Below, in pieces: positions 1-10,524 of a DNA stretch of 64,000 nucleotides. Source of the stretch: Chloroflexota bacterium (GTDB lineage: Bacteria; Chloroflexota; Anaerolineae; 4572-78; J111). The notes beneath the pieces are model-generated. The model had not been told where the DNA came from and ran no database searches. It was given only the letters and a program-made list of their open reading frames with translations. Both the position numbers and the translations under genes were made by a program. The first letter of the stretch is position 1. Every line of letters starts with the position of its first letter. The DNA lies in assembly GCA_016860845.1 (NCBI GenBank), contig BOKF01000015.1, forward strand, positions 62,001 through 126,000. Direction: 5' to 3'.

Positions 1-1505
1 TGATTAACCTCAAACAATTCGAGGTATGGTTTGTAACCGGTAGTCAGGGTTTATATGGAGCCGAGACTCTGGCGAAAGTAGCCGAACATTCTCAGGAAAT
101 TGCCCAGTCATTGGCCCAATCCAGTAAAATTCCGGTCAATGTTGTCTTTAAGCCGGTCCTGACCACGCCTGACGCCATTCATACTTTGGCCTTGGAGGCT
201 AATGCCGCTCCAAACTGTGTGGGCTTAATCACCTGGATGCACACTTTTTCCCCGGCTAAAATGTGGATCGCCGGGCTAAGGGCGTTGCAGAAGCCGTTTG
301 TTCACCTGCACACTCAATACAACCGGGATATCCCCTGGGCAGACATTGATATGGATTTTATGAACCTGAACCAATCGGCGCATGGAGACCGCGAGTTTGG
401 GTTCATCGGCAGCCGGATGCGCCTGGAGCGCAAAGTGGTGGTTGGACACTGGCAAGATGACGAGGTCCAGGCCAGCTTGGGCGTCTGGGCGCGGGCAGCC
501 TGCGCCTGGCATGATGCCCAGGGGGCCAGGTTTGCCCGCTTTGGCGATAATATGCGGGAAGTTGCCGTTACTGATGGCGATAAGGTGAATGCCCAAATGC
601 GGCTGGGTTACAGCGTTCTGACTTACGGCATCGGCGATCTGGTTGATTACGTCAATGAGGTTGCGGATGCCGAGGTTGACCGGCTCGTGCGAGAGTATGA
701 TGAGCAATACGAGGTAGTCCCAGCCCTGCGTGCCGGAGGCGACCGGCATCAATCCCTGCGAGATGGGGCCAGGATTGAAATTGGGCTGCATCGTTTCCTG
801 GAAGCTGGCAACTTCAAAGGCTTTAACACCTCCTTTGAGGTGTTGCACGGGATGACCCAACTCCCCGGCCTGGCTGTCCAACGATTGATGGCCGAAAACT
901 ATGGCTTTGCCGGTGAGGGCGACTGGAAAACCGCCGCCCTGGTGCGGGCGATGAAGGTGATGGGTGCCGGCCTGGAGGGCGGGACATCTTTTATGGAAGA
1001 TTACACCTATCACCTGAGCCGAAGTGGGATGAAGGTGCTGGGGGCACACATGCTGGAAATCTGCCCGACGATCGCCGCGACGAAACCCTCGCTGGAAATT
1101 CACCCGCTGTCCATCGGCGGCAAGGCCGACCCGGTTCGATTGGTGTTTGATGCCAAGACCGGGCCAGCGGTCAATGCCTCAATCATGGAAATGGGCAATC
1201 GCTTACGGATGGTGGTCAATCTAGTAGACGCGGTACCTACGGATGCACCGCTGCCGAAACTGCCGGTCGCCCGTGCCCTGTGGATTCCACAGCCCGATTT
1301 GAAAATAGCCGCTGCGACGTGGATTTTGGCTGGCGGGGCGCATCATACCGGCTTCAGTTTTGATTTGACCGCCGAGCACCTGGAAGATTTCGCGGAGATG
1401 GCCGGGATGGAGTTCCTGTTAATTGACAAGAATACTACCGTTTCGGGCTTCAAGAAAGAGTTACGCTGGAACGATCTGTACTATCACCTGGCTAAAGGAA
1501 TATAG
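1..1505 (+). CDS. araA: L-arabinose isomerase (start codon cut by window edge)
   Basis: Converts L-arabinose to L-ribulose, the first step of arabinose use, in the cytoplasm. Reading back from the ATG-poor 5' end, the frame is open to base 1, where TG is followed by ATT AAC CTC; the missing A of ATG lies one base outside, giving about 501 residues, the usual length for AraA. The N-terminus ([15 protein letters not shown]) and the active-site stretches around [20 protein letters not shown] and [10 protein letters not shown] match the family, with the conserved Glu and His residues present. It heads a run of sugar genes on the same strand (isomerase-like, kinase, epimerase, transporter), which fits an L-arabinose role. 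A shorter TTG start at 111 would delete the conserved N-terminus and is not credible. Confidence 0.95.
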   Translation, partial: INLKQFEVWFVTGSQGLYGAETLAKVAEHSQEIAQSLAQSSKIPVNVVFKPVLTTPDAIHTLALEANAAPNCVGLITWMHTFSPAKMWIAGLRALQKPFVHLHTQYNRDIPWADIDMDFMNLNQSAHGDREFGFIGSRMRLERKVVVGHWQDDEVQASLGVWARAACAWHDAQGARFARFGDNMREVAVTDGDKVNAQMRLGYSVLTYGIGDLVDYVNEVADAEVDRLVREYDEQYEVVPALRAGGDRHQSLRDGARIEIGLHRFLEAGNFKGFNTSFEVLHGMTQLPGLAVQRLMAENYGFAGEGDWKTAALVRAMKVMGAGLEGGTSFMEDYTYHLSRSGMKVLGAHMLEICPTIAATKPSLEIHPLSIGGKADPVRLVFDAKTGPAVNASIMEMGNRLRMVVNLVDAVPTDAPLPKLPVARALWIPQPDLKIAAATWILAGGAHHTGFSFDLTAEHLEDFAEMAGMEFLLIDKNTTVSGFKKELRWNDLYYHLAKGI

Positions 1506-1570
1506 GTGCGTCACGAGCTACCGTACACCACCACCAGTAATAAAAAGGTAGCAAGGTCGCACGCCCTTTC

Positions 1571-1594
1571 CCCCTTCGGGGACGCCCGAAGGGG
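1571..1594. repeat. GC-rich intergenic hairpin
   Basis: A perfect 10-bp inverted repeat, CCCCTTCGGG / CCCGAAGGGG, with a GACG loop lies between araA and the next isomerase gene. A third arm copy (CCCGAAGGGG) follows at 1606-1615. There is no T-run, so it is not an ordinary terminator. It may be a REP-like element or an mRNA stability or processing structure. The rest of 1506-1732 shows no convincing gene. Confidence 0.6.
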
Positions 1595-1732
1595 CGCGGC
1601 CTGCACCCGAAGGGGTGAGGTAGCAGGAATGTATTACCCCTGTCTAGAGCCGACGAAGTGGCCCGTAGAGGCCAAGGCCCCCTGTGGGCTGTCTACCGTC
1701 TACCATCTACTATTTTCAGAGGAGCTTAACGG

Positions 1733-3175
<1,443 letters not shown>

Positions 3176-3228
3176 TTTTGGGCGATGATTTTCGTTTCGG
3201 CCACAAAAATATGATTAACCGGTGATGG

Positions 3229-3268
3229 GTGATGCGTAAAAAGTCACGTATCACGTATCACGCATCAC
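3229..3268. repeat. Short tandem/inverted repeat before the kinase gene
   Basis: GTGATGCGT at 3229-3237 is mirrored by ACGCATCAC at 3260-3268, and the second arm lies in a run of CACGTAT/CACGCAT units about 9 bases apart. The structure sits in the 170-base gap before the FGGY kinase. It could be an operator or an mRNA hairpin; nothing decides between them. Confidence 0.4.
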
Positions 3269-3345
3269 GTTTGTATCTATCAATTGGCCAAAACGAAAAC
3301 TAACGCCTAATTTTGAAATAACGTTTCGCTTCATAGGAGTTGAAG

Positions 3346-4944
3346 ATGAATCAAAACGATATCCCCCAAGCAATTAAGAGCGGAAAGACCATTCTTGGCA
3401 TCGAGTTCGGCTCAACTCGCATCAAGGCGGTGTTGATCGGTGAGGATCATGCGCCGCTCGCATCGGGAAGTTATGAGTGGGAAAACCAATACGAAAACGG
3501 CATCTGGACATACCGTCTTGAAGATGTTTGGGCCGGCTTGCAGGATAGCTATCGGCAGCTTAACGACGAGGTTGTTAAGAATTACGACATCCCGCTCCAG
3601 ACCATTGGCGCGATCGGTTTCAGCGGCATGATGCACGGCTATATGGCCTTCGATAAGGGCGGAAGTTTACTCGCCCCGTTTCGGACATGGCGAAACACCA
3701 TAACCGGGCAGGCAGCAGAGGAACTCACGGAGCTGTTCCAATTTGCTATTCCCCAGCGTTGGAGCATTGCCCACCTCCATCAGGCGATATTGAACAAGGA
3801 ATCCCATATCAACGATATCAGCTATCTCACTACGCTGGCAGGCTATGTCCATTGGAAACTGACGGGGCAAAAGGTGCTGGGTATTGGCGAAGCATCGGGC
3901 ATGTTCCCCATTGACAGCCAGACCAACGACTACGATGCCGGCAAGGTCAAGCTATTCAACGAACGGCTTGAAGCAGAAAACATCTCGTGGAAGCTCCAGG
4001 ACATCCTGCCCAAAGTTCTTGTGGCCGGGGATGCTGCCGGCGTTCTGACCGAAGAAGGCGCCAAACTGCTCGATCCCACGGGACAGTTACCAGCGGGAAT
4101 TCCGCTCTGTCCGCCGGAGGGCGACGCCGGCACCGGCATGGTGGCGACAAATAGCGTTGGAGAGCGAACGGGCAATGTCTCCGCCGGAACATCGGTCTTT
4201 GCCATGATCGTTTTGGAGCAGCCGCTGTCAAAGCTCTATCCTGAGATTGACATGGTGACAACGCCCGCAGGCAAGCCTGTGGCTATGGTCCATAGCAACA
4301 ACTGCACCTCCGATCTTAATGCCTGGGTGGACCTGTTCCAGGAATTTACGCAGGCGCTAGGGGTGGAGGTGAGCGAATCCAGGCTGTTTGAAGTGCTGTA
4401 TACCAAGGGTCTCGCCGGCGATGCGGACGCGGGTGGGCTGCTCGCTTACAATTACTTTGCGGGCGAGCATATCACGCACCTTGAAGCGGGGCGTCCCCTG
4501 TTTGTTCGTACACCCGAAAGCCGCTTCACGCTGGCGAATTTCATGCGGGTGCATCTGTTCGCGGCGCTCGGCGCATTGAAGATTGGGTTGGGTATCTTTG
4601 AACAGGAGCAGGTGAAGATTGACCGAGTTCTCGGTCATGGCGGCTTCTTCAAGACACCGGAAGTGGGTCAAAAGATTATGGCAGCGGCGATGAATGTCCC
4701 CGTTTCCGTAATGGCGACCGCCGGTGAGGGCGGCGCATGGGGAATTGCCCTGCTTGCCGCCTATATGCTCCATAAGGCAGCGAATGAGCCTCTGGAAACC
4801 TATCTTTCCCACAAGGTCTTTGCAGGAGAACATGGCACGACCATTGCGCCCGATCCGGCGGATGTGGCTGGATTTGCCGCGTTCATGGAGCGCTACAAAA
4901 AAGGACTCAGTATCGAACGAGCCGCCGTGGATGCGCTGAAGTAG
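3346..4944 (+). CDS. FGGY-family kinase, probable L-ribulokinase
   Basis: Predicted ATP-dependent sugar kinase of 532 residues, phosphorylating L-ribulose (or a related ketose) between the isomerase and 4-epimerase steps. The N-terminus [16 protein letters not shown] is the phosphate-binding start of the FGGY/actin-like fold; [24 protein letters not shown] and GTSVFAMIV are also typical, and [14 protein letters not shown] near the C-terminus fits the second domain. The ATG at 3346 is chosen because AGGAG sits six bases upstream. It is not a classical AraB, but kinases of this type occur beside araA and araD genes in other bacteria. The substrate is therefore inferred from context. Confidence 0.8.
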   Translation: MNQNDIPQAIKSGKTILGIEFGSTRIKAVLIGEDHAPLASGSYEWENQYENGIWTYRLEDVWAGLQDSYRQLNDEVVKNYDIPLQTIGAIGFSGMMHGYMAFDKGGSLLAPFRTWRNTITGQAAEELTELFQFAIPQRWSIAHLHQAILNKESHINDISYLTTLAGYVHWKLTGQKVLGIGEASGMFPIDSQTNDYDAGKVKLFNERLEAENISWKLQDILPKVLVAGDAAGVLTEEGAKLLDPTGQLPAGIPLCPPEGDAGTGMVATNSVGERTGNVSAGTSVFAMIVLEQPLSKLYPEIDMVTTPAGKPVAMVHSNNCTSDLNAWVDLFQEFTQALGVEVSESRLFEVLYTKGLAGDADAGGLLAYNYFAGEHITHLEAGRPLFVRTPESRFTLANFMRVHLFAALGALKIGLGIFEQEQVKIDRVLGHGGFFKTPEVGQKIMAAAMNVPVSVMATAGEGGAWGIALLAAYMLHKAANEPLETYLSHKVFAGEHGTTIAPDPADVAGFAAFMERYKKGLSIERAAVDALK

Positions 4945-4970
4945 AAGAGTCAGGGTAAGGAGTATTGCCG

Positions 4971-5168
4971 TGTCATTCTGAGACCGAAGAGCCTGCCCTG
5001 AGCGAAGCCGAAGGGTCGAAGAATCCCTGGAGCCTTGGGAGGATTCTCAACTTCGTTAGAGAAGAAAAATTTTGACTAAAAACTTCCTATCTGGCGTTCA
5101 TGGGGTCATTCGGCCTAACTCTTAGGCGAAGAATCGAGGGATTCTTCGGCTTCGCCTCAGAATGACAT
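4971..5168. repeat. MITE-like intergenic repeat with 12-bp terminal inverted repeats
   Basis: TGTCATTCTGAG at 4971-4982 is exactly mirrored by CTCAGAATGACA at 5157-5168, bounding about 198 bp that contain further mirrored pieces (CGAAGAATCC and GGATTCTTCG). No coding sequence is inside. The pattern resembles the short palindromic intergenic elements with CATTCTGAGCGAAG-type ends known from many bacterial genomes. The right end lies only about 33 bases before the downstream start codon. Confidence 0.6.
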
Positions 5169-5200
5169 GGCAGCAACTTTATTTTTCTGGAGAAATTATC

Positions 5201-5842
5201 ATGCTAGAAGAATTACGAGAACTCTTGAGTGAGTTGCACCAGGAGCTGCCCCGAAATAACCTGGTCACGTGGACGGCAGGCAACATCAGCGTGCGCGATC
5301 CGGAGTCGGGGTTTGTGGTGATTAAGCCTTCGGGGATACGGTACGAGGTGTTGAAGCCGGAACATATGGTAGTGGTTGACCTGGAAGGGACGATCATTGA
5401 AGGCAGCTTAAAACCTTCGTCCGATACGGCCAGCCATCTTTATATTTACCAGCACCGGCCTGACGTGAACGGCATTGTCCACACCCATTCGCCTTACGCC
5501 ACGGCTTTTGCGGCGATCGGCAAACCAATTCCCGTTTACCTGACCGCGATGGCCGACGAGTTCGGCGGGCCGATTCCCTGCGGCGGCTTTGCCCTCATCG
5601 GCAGTGAGGCGATTGGCAAGGTGGTGCTGGAAGCCATCGGCGACTCGCCAGCGGTGCTGCTGAAAAATCACGGTGTTTTTACCGTTGGCCGGACGGCTGA
5701 GGCGGCGGTCAAAGCGGCGGTGATGACTGAAGATGTGGCCAAGACCGTTTGGCTGGCCCTGCAAATCGGCCAGCCCGATGAAATCGCGCCGGAGGATGTA
5801 GCCAAGTTGAATTACCGCTATAAACACGTGTACGGACAATAG
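5201..5842 (+). CDS. araD: L-ribulose-5-phosphate 4-epimerase / class II aldolase family
   Basis: A 213-residue zinc-dependent class II aldolase/epimerase-family protein, predicted to turn L-ribulose 5-phosphate into D-xylulose 5-phosphate. The zinc-binding VHTHSPYA motif (about residues 97-104) and the downstream KNHGVF motif are intact, as are the substrate-binding TWTAGNISVR and KPSGIRYE stretches. The ATG at 5201 is preferred because GGAGA lies seven bases upstream; an upstream start at 5162 would fall inside the preceding repeat. The length is slightly short of E. coli AraD (231). Fuculose-phosphate aldolase is the alternative within the same family; araA context favours AraD. Confidence 0.8.
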   Translation: MLEELRELLSELHQELPRNNLVTWTAGNISVRDPESGFVVIKPSGIRYEVLKPEHMVVVDLEGTIIEGSLKPSSDTASHLYIYQHRPDVNGIVHTHSPYATAFAAIGKPIPVYLTAMADEFGGPIPCGGFALIGSEAIGKVVLEAIGDSPAVLLKNHGVFTVGRTAEAAVKAAVMTEDVAKTVWLALQIGQPDEIAPEDVAKLNYRYKHVYGQ

Positions 5843-6066
5843 GAAGAACCTTAGCCGTTTCACCAGTTCGGACACTAACAAGGAACTCGTTGGGTCCGAC
5901 TTGCCTTACAACCCCTCAATTATACCTCTTTCGCCTTGGCCTGGACCCGACCCAAAGATCGGTTTTATTTTCCAGACTCAACGGCTGTTTGTATTTTGCG
6001 CCTTCCTTGCTTAAAATTATTAGCCAGTGCGGCTACAATGAAGTGGACTCTGACGGGAGTTGAACA

Positions 6067-7665
6067 ATGACGTACAAAGTTTTTCTGGTGGAAGATGAGA
6101 TTGTCGCCAGAGAGGGCATACGGGATAATGTTGATTGGAAGTCGGCTGGCTTTGAGTTTTGCGGTGAAGCGCCGGACGGGGAAATGGCCCTGCCGTTGAT
6201 TGAGGCCGCCCGGCCGGATGTGTTGATTACCGACATCAAAATGCCGTTTATGGACGGATTGCAGCTTTGTAAAATTTTGCGGGAGCGGATGCCGGAGGTC
6301 AAAATCATTATTCTTAGCGGGCACGATGAGTTTCATTATGCTCAAGAGGCGGTCAAGTTGGGCGTAACCGAGTACCTGCTCAAACCGCTTGGGGTCCAGG
6401 ATTTACACAATGTTCTGGGCAAAGTGGCCGCCCAGCTTGACCAAGACCGGCTGGAGCGAGAAAAGCTGAATCGGCTAAAGAATCAGGTCGAAGATGATCT
6501 GGCGCTGCGACGAGAAAAATTTTTATTGAAGCTGGTCATGGGGGGGATGTTGTCGCCGGAAGCAATTCAAGAGAGCCAACGGCTGGGCTTGGCTCTCATT
6601 GCCAAAGGGTATCTGGTTGTGGTGGTCGAATTTGCGCTGGGCAGACACGCCGAGCCGTTAAACTATTACGAGCACGAACAGGTTGAACAGATCATATCAA
6701 AATTGGTCGGGAATAATCCAGACGTTTTTTTGACGAAGGCAGGCATGGAAGAACTGGTCTTGATTATTAAGGGCGACTCCCTCGAACATCTGGAGCAGGA
6801 GGGCTGTTTTCTCAAGGGGTTGATCAGGGCTGAAGTAGAGAATAGGACCAGGTGTTCTGTCAGAGTTGGGGTCGGCCGCCCTCAGGATCGAATCGGCCAT
6901 ATCCACCAATCTTTTGCCGAAGCGTTAACAGATATACAACAAAATGGAACTGATGGAACGGGACAGGTTGGCAGTGGTGGTGAAACCGATAAAGTTGGGC
7001 TGCTTGATCTGGACAGGTCTGCCCTGGAAAACTTTTTGAGGTACGGGGTTAAAGACGAATTTGATGATTTCTTTGAAGCTTATATACAGCCGCTCGATGA
7101 AGCTGCGCTCCAATCCTATCTGGTTAAGAATTATATTTTTGTTGATCTTGTTTTAATTGTCGCCAAATTTGTGCATCAGTTAGGCGGGAATGTTGATCAG
7201 GTTATTCCTGAAATAAATTATGTTGAAACGTTATTGATGAATATTAAAACTCTTGATCAACTCACCGCAGAGACGAGACAAGTTTTTGCCAGCGCCCTGG
7301 CCTTTAGAGATAGCCAGACGCAAAATCAATATAAGACAATAATTCATCGGGCCAAGAAATATATTGAGGGTCATTACCCTGACCCCGATTTGTCGTTGAT
7401 TGAGTTGGCAGCCCAGGTTAATCTCAGCCCCAGTCATTTTAGCCTGGTGTTTAGCCGTGAAACCGGCGAAACCTTCAAGGAGTATTTGACCAAGATCAGA
7501 ATTGACCGGGCCAAAGAGTTGCTGCGAACCACCGGGTTGAAATCTTTTGAGGTGGCCTATCAAAGTGGGTACAATGACCCCCACTATTTTAGTTATATTT
7601 TTAGAAAGAACACCGGCCTCTCACCCCAACAATTTCGATTACAGCCCCAAAGTGGGAAGAAGTAG
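6067..7665 (+). CDS. YesN-type response regulator with AraC DNA-binding domain
   Basis: Transcription factor of a two-component system, 532 residues. The receiver domain (1 to about 120) has the acidic pocket VED at 8-10, phosphoacceptor Asp56 in LITDIKMP and Lys106 in LLKPL. A middle linker of about 300 residues of unknown fold follows. The C-terminal 100 residues form an AraC-type double helix-turn-helix (LSLIELAAQVNLSPSHFSLV and SFEVAYQSGYNDPHYFSY). The partner kinase starts 10 bases downstream. YesN/YesM pairs commonly sense plant polysaccharide sugars and switch on ABC importers, which fits the binding-protein and permease genes that follow. Target promoters are not identifiable with certainty here. 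Confidence 0.92.
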   Translation: MTYKVFLVEDEIVAREGIRDNVDWKSAGFEFCGEAPDGEMALPLIEAARPDVLITDIKMPFMDGLQLCKILRERMPEVKIIILSGHDEFHYAQEAVKLGVTEYLLKPLGVQDLHNVLGKVAAQLDQDRLEREKLNRLKNQVEDDLALRREKFLLKLVMGGMLSPEAIQESQRLGLALIAKGYLVVVVEFALGRHAEPLNYYEHEQVEQIISKLVGNNPDVFLTKAGMEELVLIIKGDSLEHLEQEGCFLKGLIRAEVENRTRCSVRVGVGRPQDRIGHIHQSFAEALTDIQQNGTDGTGQVGSGGETDKVGLLDLDRSALENFLRYGVKDEFDDFFEAYIQPLDEAALQSYLVKNYIFVDLVLIVAKFVHQLGGNVDQVIPEINYVETLLMNIKTLDQLTAETRQVFASALAFRDSQTQNQYKTIIHRAKKYIEGHYPDPDLSLIELAAQVNLSPSHFSLVFSRETGETFKEYLTKIRIDRAKELLRTTGLKSFEVAYQSGYNDPHYFSYIFRKNTGLSPQQFRLQPQSGKK

Positions 7666-7675
7666 GCAGAGTACT

Positions 7676-9199
7676 ATGAGTATCGAATTAGTAGCCAGCG
7701 AACCGCTCCCCAAATACATGGGGAAATTTATTGATTTTTTTGCCGGTATCCATTTATCACTCCGCCGAAAGATCCTGCTCTCGTTTTTCGTTGTGATCTT
7801 TTTGATGGCGGCCATCAATGCCGTGCTGATTTTGGAGGTACTGAGATTCAACCGCCAGTACGATACCATCATTACCAACATCACGACAGCGAACAGCATC
7901 AATGGTTATATCAAACCGGCAATTGATACGGAAATGTGGAACATTGTGGCCGGCAAGAAGGAATTCAAAGAGGGTAACCACTACGAAATTATTGAGCAAG
8001 TTGATGCCCAAGTAACGTCAATGATGGCTAATACCGAGTCAGATAAATCCAGGATCAAGCTTGAGGTCATTCTGCGGACGATGAACACACTCAGCCGCTA
8101 TGTGGACAAGATGGGGACGCAAATCGCGCAGGGCAGCCGGGTGGTTGACAATGAATTGGTTTTGGAAAACATTCGGGGCGTTTCTGAGGTGGTTGAAGAG
8201 AGCGTGCAGGATTATGTGCTGTTTGAGGTGAACCAGGCGGAACAGCAATACAAACAGACCCAAACCCGATTTACACGCTGGGCTATCACCTATATGATCC
8301 TGCTGCCCTGCGTTATCGCTTTTTCCATTATGGCCGCCTGGATCATTTCGGCCAGCATTTATATCCCAATCAAAAAACTGCACGATGTGACCACAACTAT
8401 CACCAAGAATGACCTGCAAGCTTTGATGACCCGCGACAATGTAGACGAAATCACCGAGCTGGGCCTGAATTTTAACATTATGATCGGCCGCATCAGAGAA
8501 TTACTGGCGGCCAAAATCAAGGAACAGGAACATCTAAAAAAAGCCGAACTCAGAGCGCTCCAGGCTCAGATCAACCCCCATTTTCTTTACAACACCCTTG
8601 ATACCATCATTTGGCTGGCCGAGGCCAACAAGACCGCTCAGGTGATTGAGATTGTGCGCGCCCTGTCGAGTTTCTTTAGAATCGCTTTGAGCAAAGGCCA
8701 GGATTGGATTACCATCCATCAGGAGATTGAGCATGTAAGAAGCTACCTGACCATTCAAAAGATGCGCTACCGGGATATTCTGGATTATAAGATCGAAGTT
8801 GATGAAGATATCCTGGATGGCGTTATTTTGAAGTTAACCCTCCAGCCGTTGGTTGAGAACGCCCTTTATCACGGCATTAAAAACAAAAGGAATGGCGGTA
8901 CTATTACCGTGCGAGCCAGGCGAACGGACCAAAACGTGGTTTTATTGGAAGTGCAGGATGACGGGGTCGGCTTTACGTCGTACAAACTGGCCCAAATTCA
9001 GCAAGAAATTAATAATGATTCTGAAGAAATTGCCTTAAAGGAAAGTGGGTTTGGACTTGAGAACGTCAACAAACGCATCAAGCTGTTTTATGGCAAACAG
9101 TATGGCCTATCCATTGATAGCCATTATCTGGAAGGCACTCGGGTAACCGTAACCATTCCGCTGAAAGATGGCCTGAATTCACAAAAAGAGGAGGGGTGA
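7676..9199 (+). CDS. YesM-type sensor histidine kinase
   Basis: Membrane sensor kinase of 507 residues. A hydrophobic segment near residues 35-60 and a second near 205-235 bracket an extracytoplasmic sensing region; a HAMP linker follows, then the His_kinase domain with the phosphoacceptor His302 in QINPHFLYNTL and a C-terminal ATPase domain with VENALYHG, DDGVGF and GFGLENV motifs. The ATG at 7676 is chosen over an open extension back to 7547 because the extension overlaps the regulator gene. It ends 3 bases before a substrate-binding lipoprotein gene, suggesting that protein may present ligand to the kinase. This last point is inference. Confidence 0.9.
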   Translation: MSIELVASEPLPKYMGKFIDFFAGIHLSLRRKILLSFFVVIFLMAAINAVLILEVLRFNRQYDTIITNITTANSINGYIKPAIDTEMWNIVAGKKEFKEGNHYEIIEQVDAQVTSMMANTESDKSRIKLEVILRTMNTLSRYVDKMGTQIAQGSRVVDNELVLENIRGVSEVVEESVQDYVLFEVNQAEQQYKQTQTRFTRWAITYMILLPCVIAFSIMAAWIISASIYIPIKKLHDVTTTITKNDLQALMTRDNVDEITELGLNFNIMIGRIRELLAAKIKEQEHLKKAELRALQAQINPHFLYNTLDTIIWLAEANKTAQVIEIVRALSSFFRIALSKGQDWITIHQEIEHVRSYLTIQKMRYRDILDYKIEVDEDILDGVILKLTLQPLVENALYHGIKNKRNGGTITVRARRTDQNVVLLEVQDDGVGFTSYKLAQIQQEINNDSEEIALKESGFGLENVNKRIKLFYGKQYGLSIDSHYLEGTRVTVTIPLKDGLNSQKEEG

Positions 9200-9202
9200 A
9201 CC

Positions 9203-10216
9203 ATGTTAGAGCCTCCGACGAAGATTTTAAATCTGTTTATAATGGTAACGGTGATCTTGGCCATAGCAGCCTGCGGAACTCAGCCTACTCCCCAACCGTC
9301 CCAGTCTGCTCTGCTTGAAGAGCAGAGCCAGGGCAAGAAAACCTATACGGACTTGGTCGTCGGCTTTGCTCAAATTGGGGCCGAGAGCGAGTGGCGAACC
9401 GGCAATACGGTCTCGATCAAAGAAGCGGCCGAGCAGTTTGGCGTGGAATTAAAGTTCTCCGATGCCCAGCAAAAGCAGGAGAATCAAATCAAAGCTATCC
9501 GGGTTTTTATCGCCCAACAGGTGGACGTAATCGGCGTCTCGCCGGTGGTGGAAACCGGTTGGGAATCGGTCTTTCAGGAAGCCAAAGATGCCGGTATTCC
9601 CATCATCCTGGTGGATCGCCGCGCGGCTGTCTCCCCAGACCTCTACGTGACCTACATGGGCTCTGATTTCCTGGCAGAGGGCAAAAATGCGGCCCGGGTG
9701 ATGGTTGAGCTATTGAACGGCAAGGGCAGGATTGTTGAACTGGTCGGTACGGTAGGTTCTGCACCGGCCAATGACCGCTATAAGGGCTTTAGAGAAATTC
9801 TGAAAGATTACCCGGACATGAAGATCATTGCTTCCGCGCCCGGCGATTTCACCCGGGCCAAGGGCCAGGAAGTAATGACCGCCCTTTTAAAGCGGTACGG
9901 TAAAAACATTGATGCCCTCTACGCTCACAACGATGATATGGCCATCGGGGCCATCAAGGCCATTGAGGCCTATGGTTTAAGGCCCGGTCAGGACATAAAG
10001 ATTGTCTCAATTGACGCCATTCGCGACGCTTTCAAGGCCATGATTGATGGCAAATTAAATGCGACGGTGGAATGCAATCCACTCCTCGGTCCGCAATTTT
10101 TTGAGTTGGCCCTGAAAGTAGCCAATGGCGAACAAGTTCCCAAGTGGATCCCCTCTGAGGAAGGCATTTATTTTCCTGAGAACGCTGCGGAGATCCTGCC
10201 CACCCGTAAATATTAG
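9203..10216 (+). CDS. Sugar-binding lipoprotein (YtfQ family), linked to the kinase
   Basis: Periplasmic-binding-protein-like lipoprotein of 337 residues. The signal sequence ends in the lipobox IAAC with Cys24 as the lipidated residue. The mature part begins after a Pro/Gln-rich linker and follows the ribose/galactofuranose-binding pattern: VGFAQIGAESEWR, FSDAQQKQENQIKAI, ILVDRRAAV, AHNDDMAIGAI and ECNPLLGPQFF. GAGGGG lies just upstream of the ATG. It is strongly similar to the second binding protein encoded just downstream, yet it is co-transcribed with the sensor pair rather than with the permeases. It may therefore be a sensing accessory as well as, or instead of, a transport component. 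Confidence 0.88.
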   Translation: MLEPPTKILNLFIMVTVILAIAACGTQPTPQPSQSALLEEQSQGKKTYTDLVVGFAQIGAESEWRTGNTVSIKEAAEQFGVELKFSDAQQKQENQIKAIRVFIAQQVDVIGVSPVVETGWESVFQEAKDAGIPIILVDRRAAVSPDLYVTYMGSDFLAEGKNAARVMVELLNGKGRIVELVGTVGSAPANDRYKGFREILKDYPDMKIIASAPGDFTRAKGQEVMTALLKRYGKNIDALYAHNDDMAIGAIKAIEAYGLRPGQDIKIVSIDAIRDAFKAMIDGKLNATVECNPLLGPQFFELALKVANGEQVPKWIPSEEGIYFPENAAEILPTRKY

Positions 10217-10232
10217 ATTTTACCCCTTCCGC

Positions 10233-10273
10233 CATCTCGTTCCCACGCTGCGCGTCAGTTTGGGAACGAGATG
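10233..10273. repeat. Dispersed palindrome, copy 1
   Basis: A 13-bp perfect stem, CATCTCGTTCCCA / TGGGAACGAGATG, with a 15-base loop. The same stem core recurs at 30784-30820 and 56088-56130, and the loop of the last copy is nearly identical, so this is a repeated element and not a chance hairpin. It lies just 17 bases after the stop codon and could also slow 3' decay of the upstream mRNA. Confidence 0.65.
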
Positions 10274-10317
10274 GCAAACTCATCAAAAAATAATTAACTT
10301 TTATCCAAAAAAATCAC

Positions 10318-10340
10318 ACCCTCTAAGTAGAGGGTTTTTT
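10318..10340 (+). terminator. Rho-independent terminator
   Basis: Stem ACCCTCT / AGAGGGT with a four-base loop is followed directly by a run of T. It separates the YesMN/binding-protein unit from the second binding-protein gene. The remainder of the 308-base gap (10217-10524) holds the palindrome above and, presumably, the promoter of the next gene; no gene was seen in it. Confidence 0.75.
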
Positions 10341-10524
10341 ATTATCAGAAAACAAAATATAAATCTCAACATATTCCCAATCAAAATTCATTGATGTTGC
10401 TCCCTTTAAGGGATATGATGAAACAAATAAATGCCTGCATTTCAACCCGGGAGAAATGCGGCCCTTCACTAAATCCACTGTTAAATCAATTTTAGCAAAT
10501 TAGAAAAGAAGGAGAATCTAAACA

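Noticed and set aside
276..1103. Open frame of 275 codons on the minus strand inside araA
   Set aside because: It is opposite a clearly conserved isomerase and has no recognisable family or ribosome site.
3245..3268. Possible CRISPR-like repeat (CACGTAT units)
   Set aside because: Units are only about nine bases with no spacers; no cas genes are in the window.
4357..4833. 158-codon frame on minus inside the kinase
   Set aside because: Opposite a conserved FGGY kinase domain; no family resemblance.
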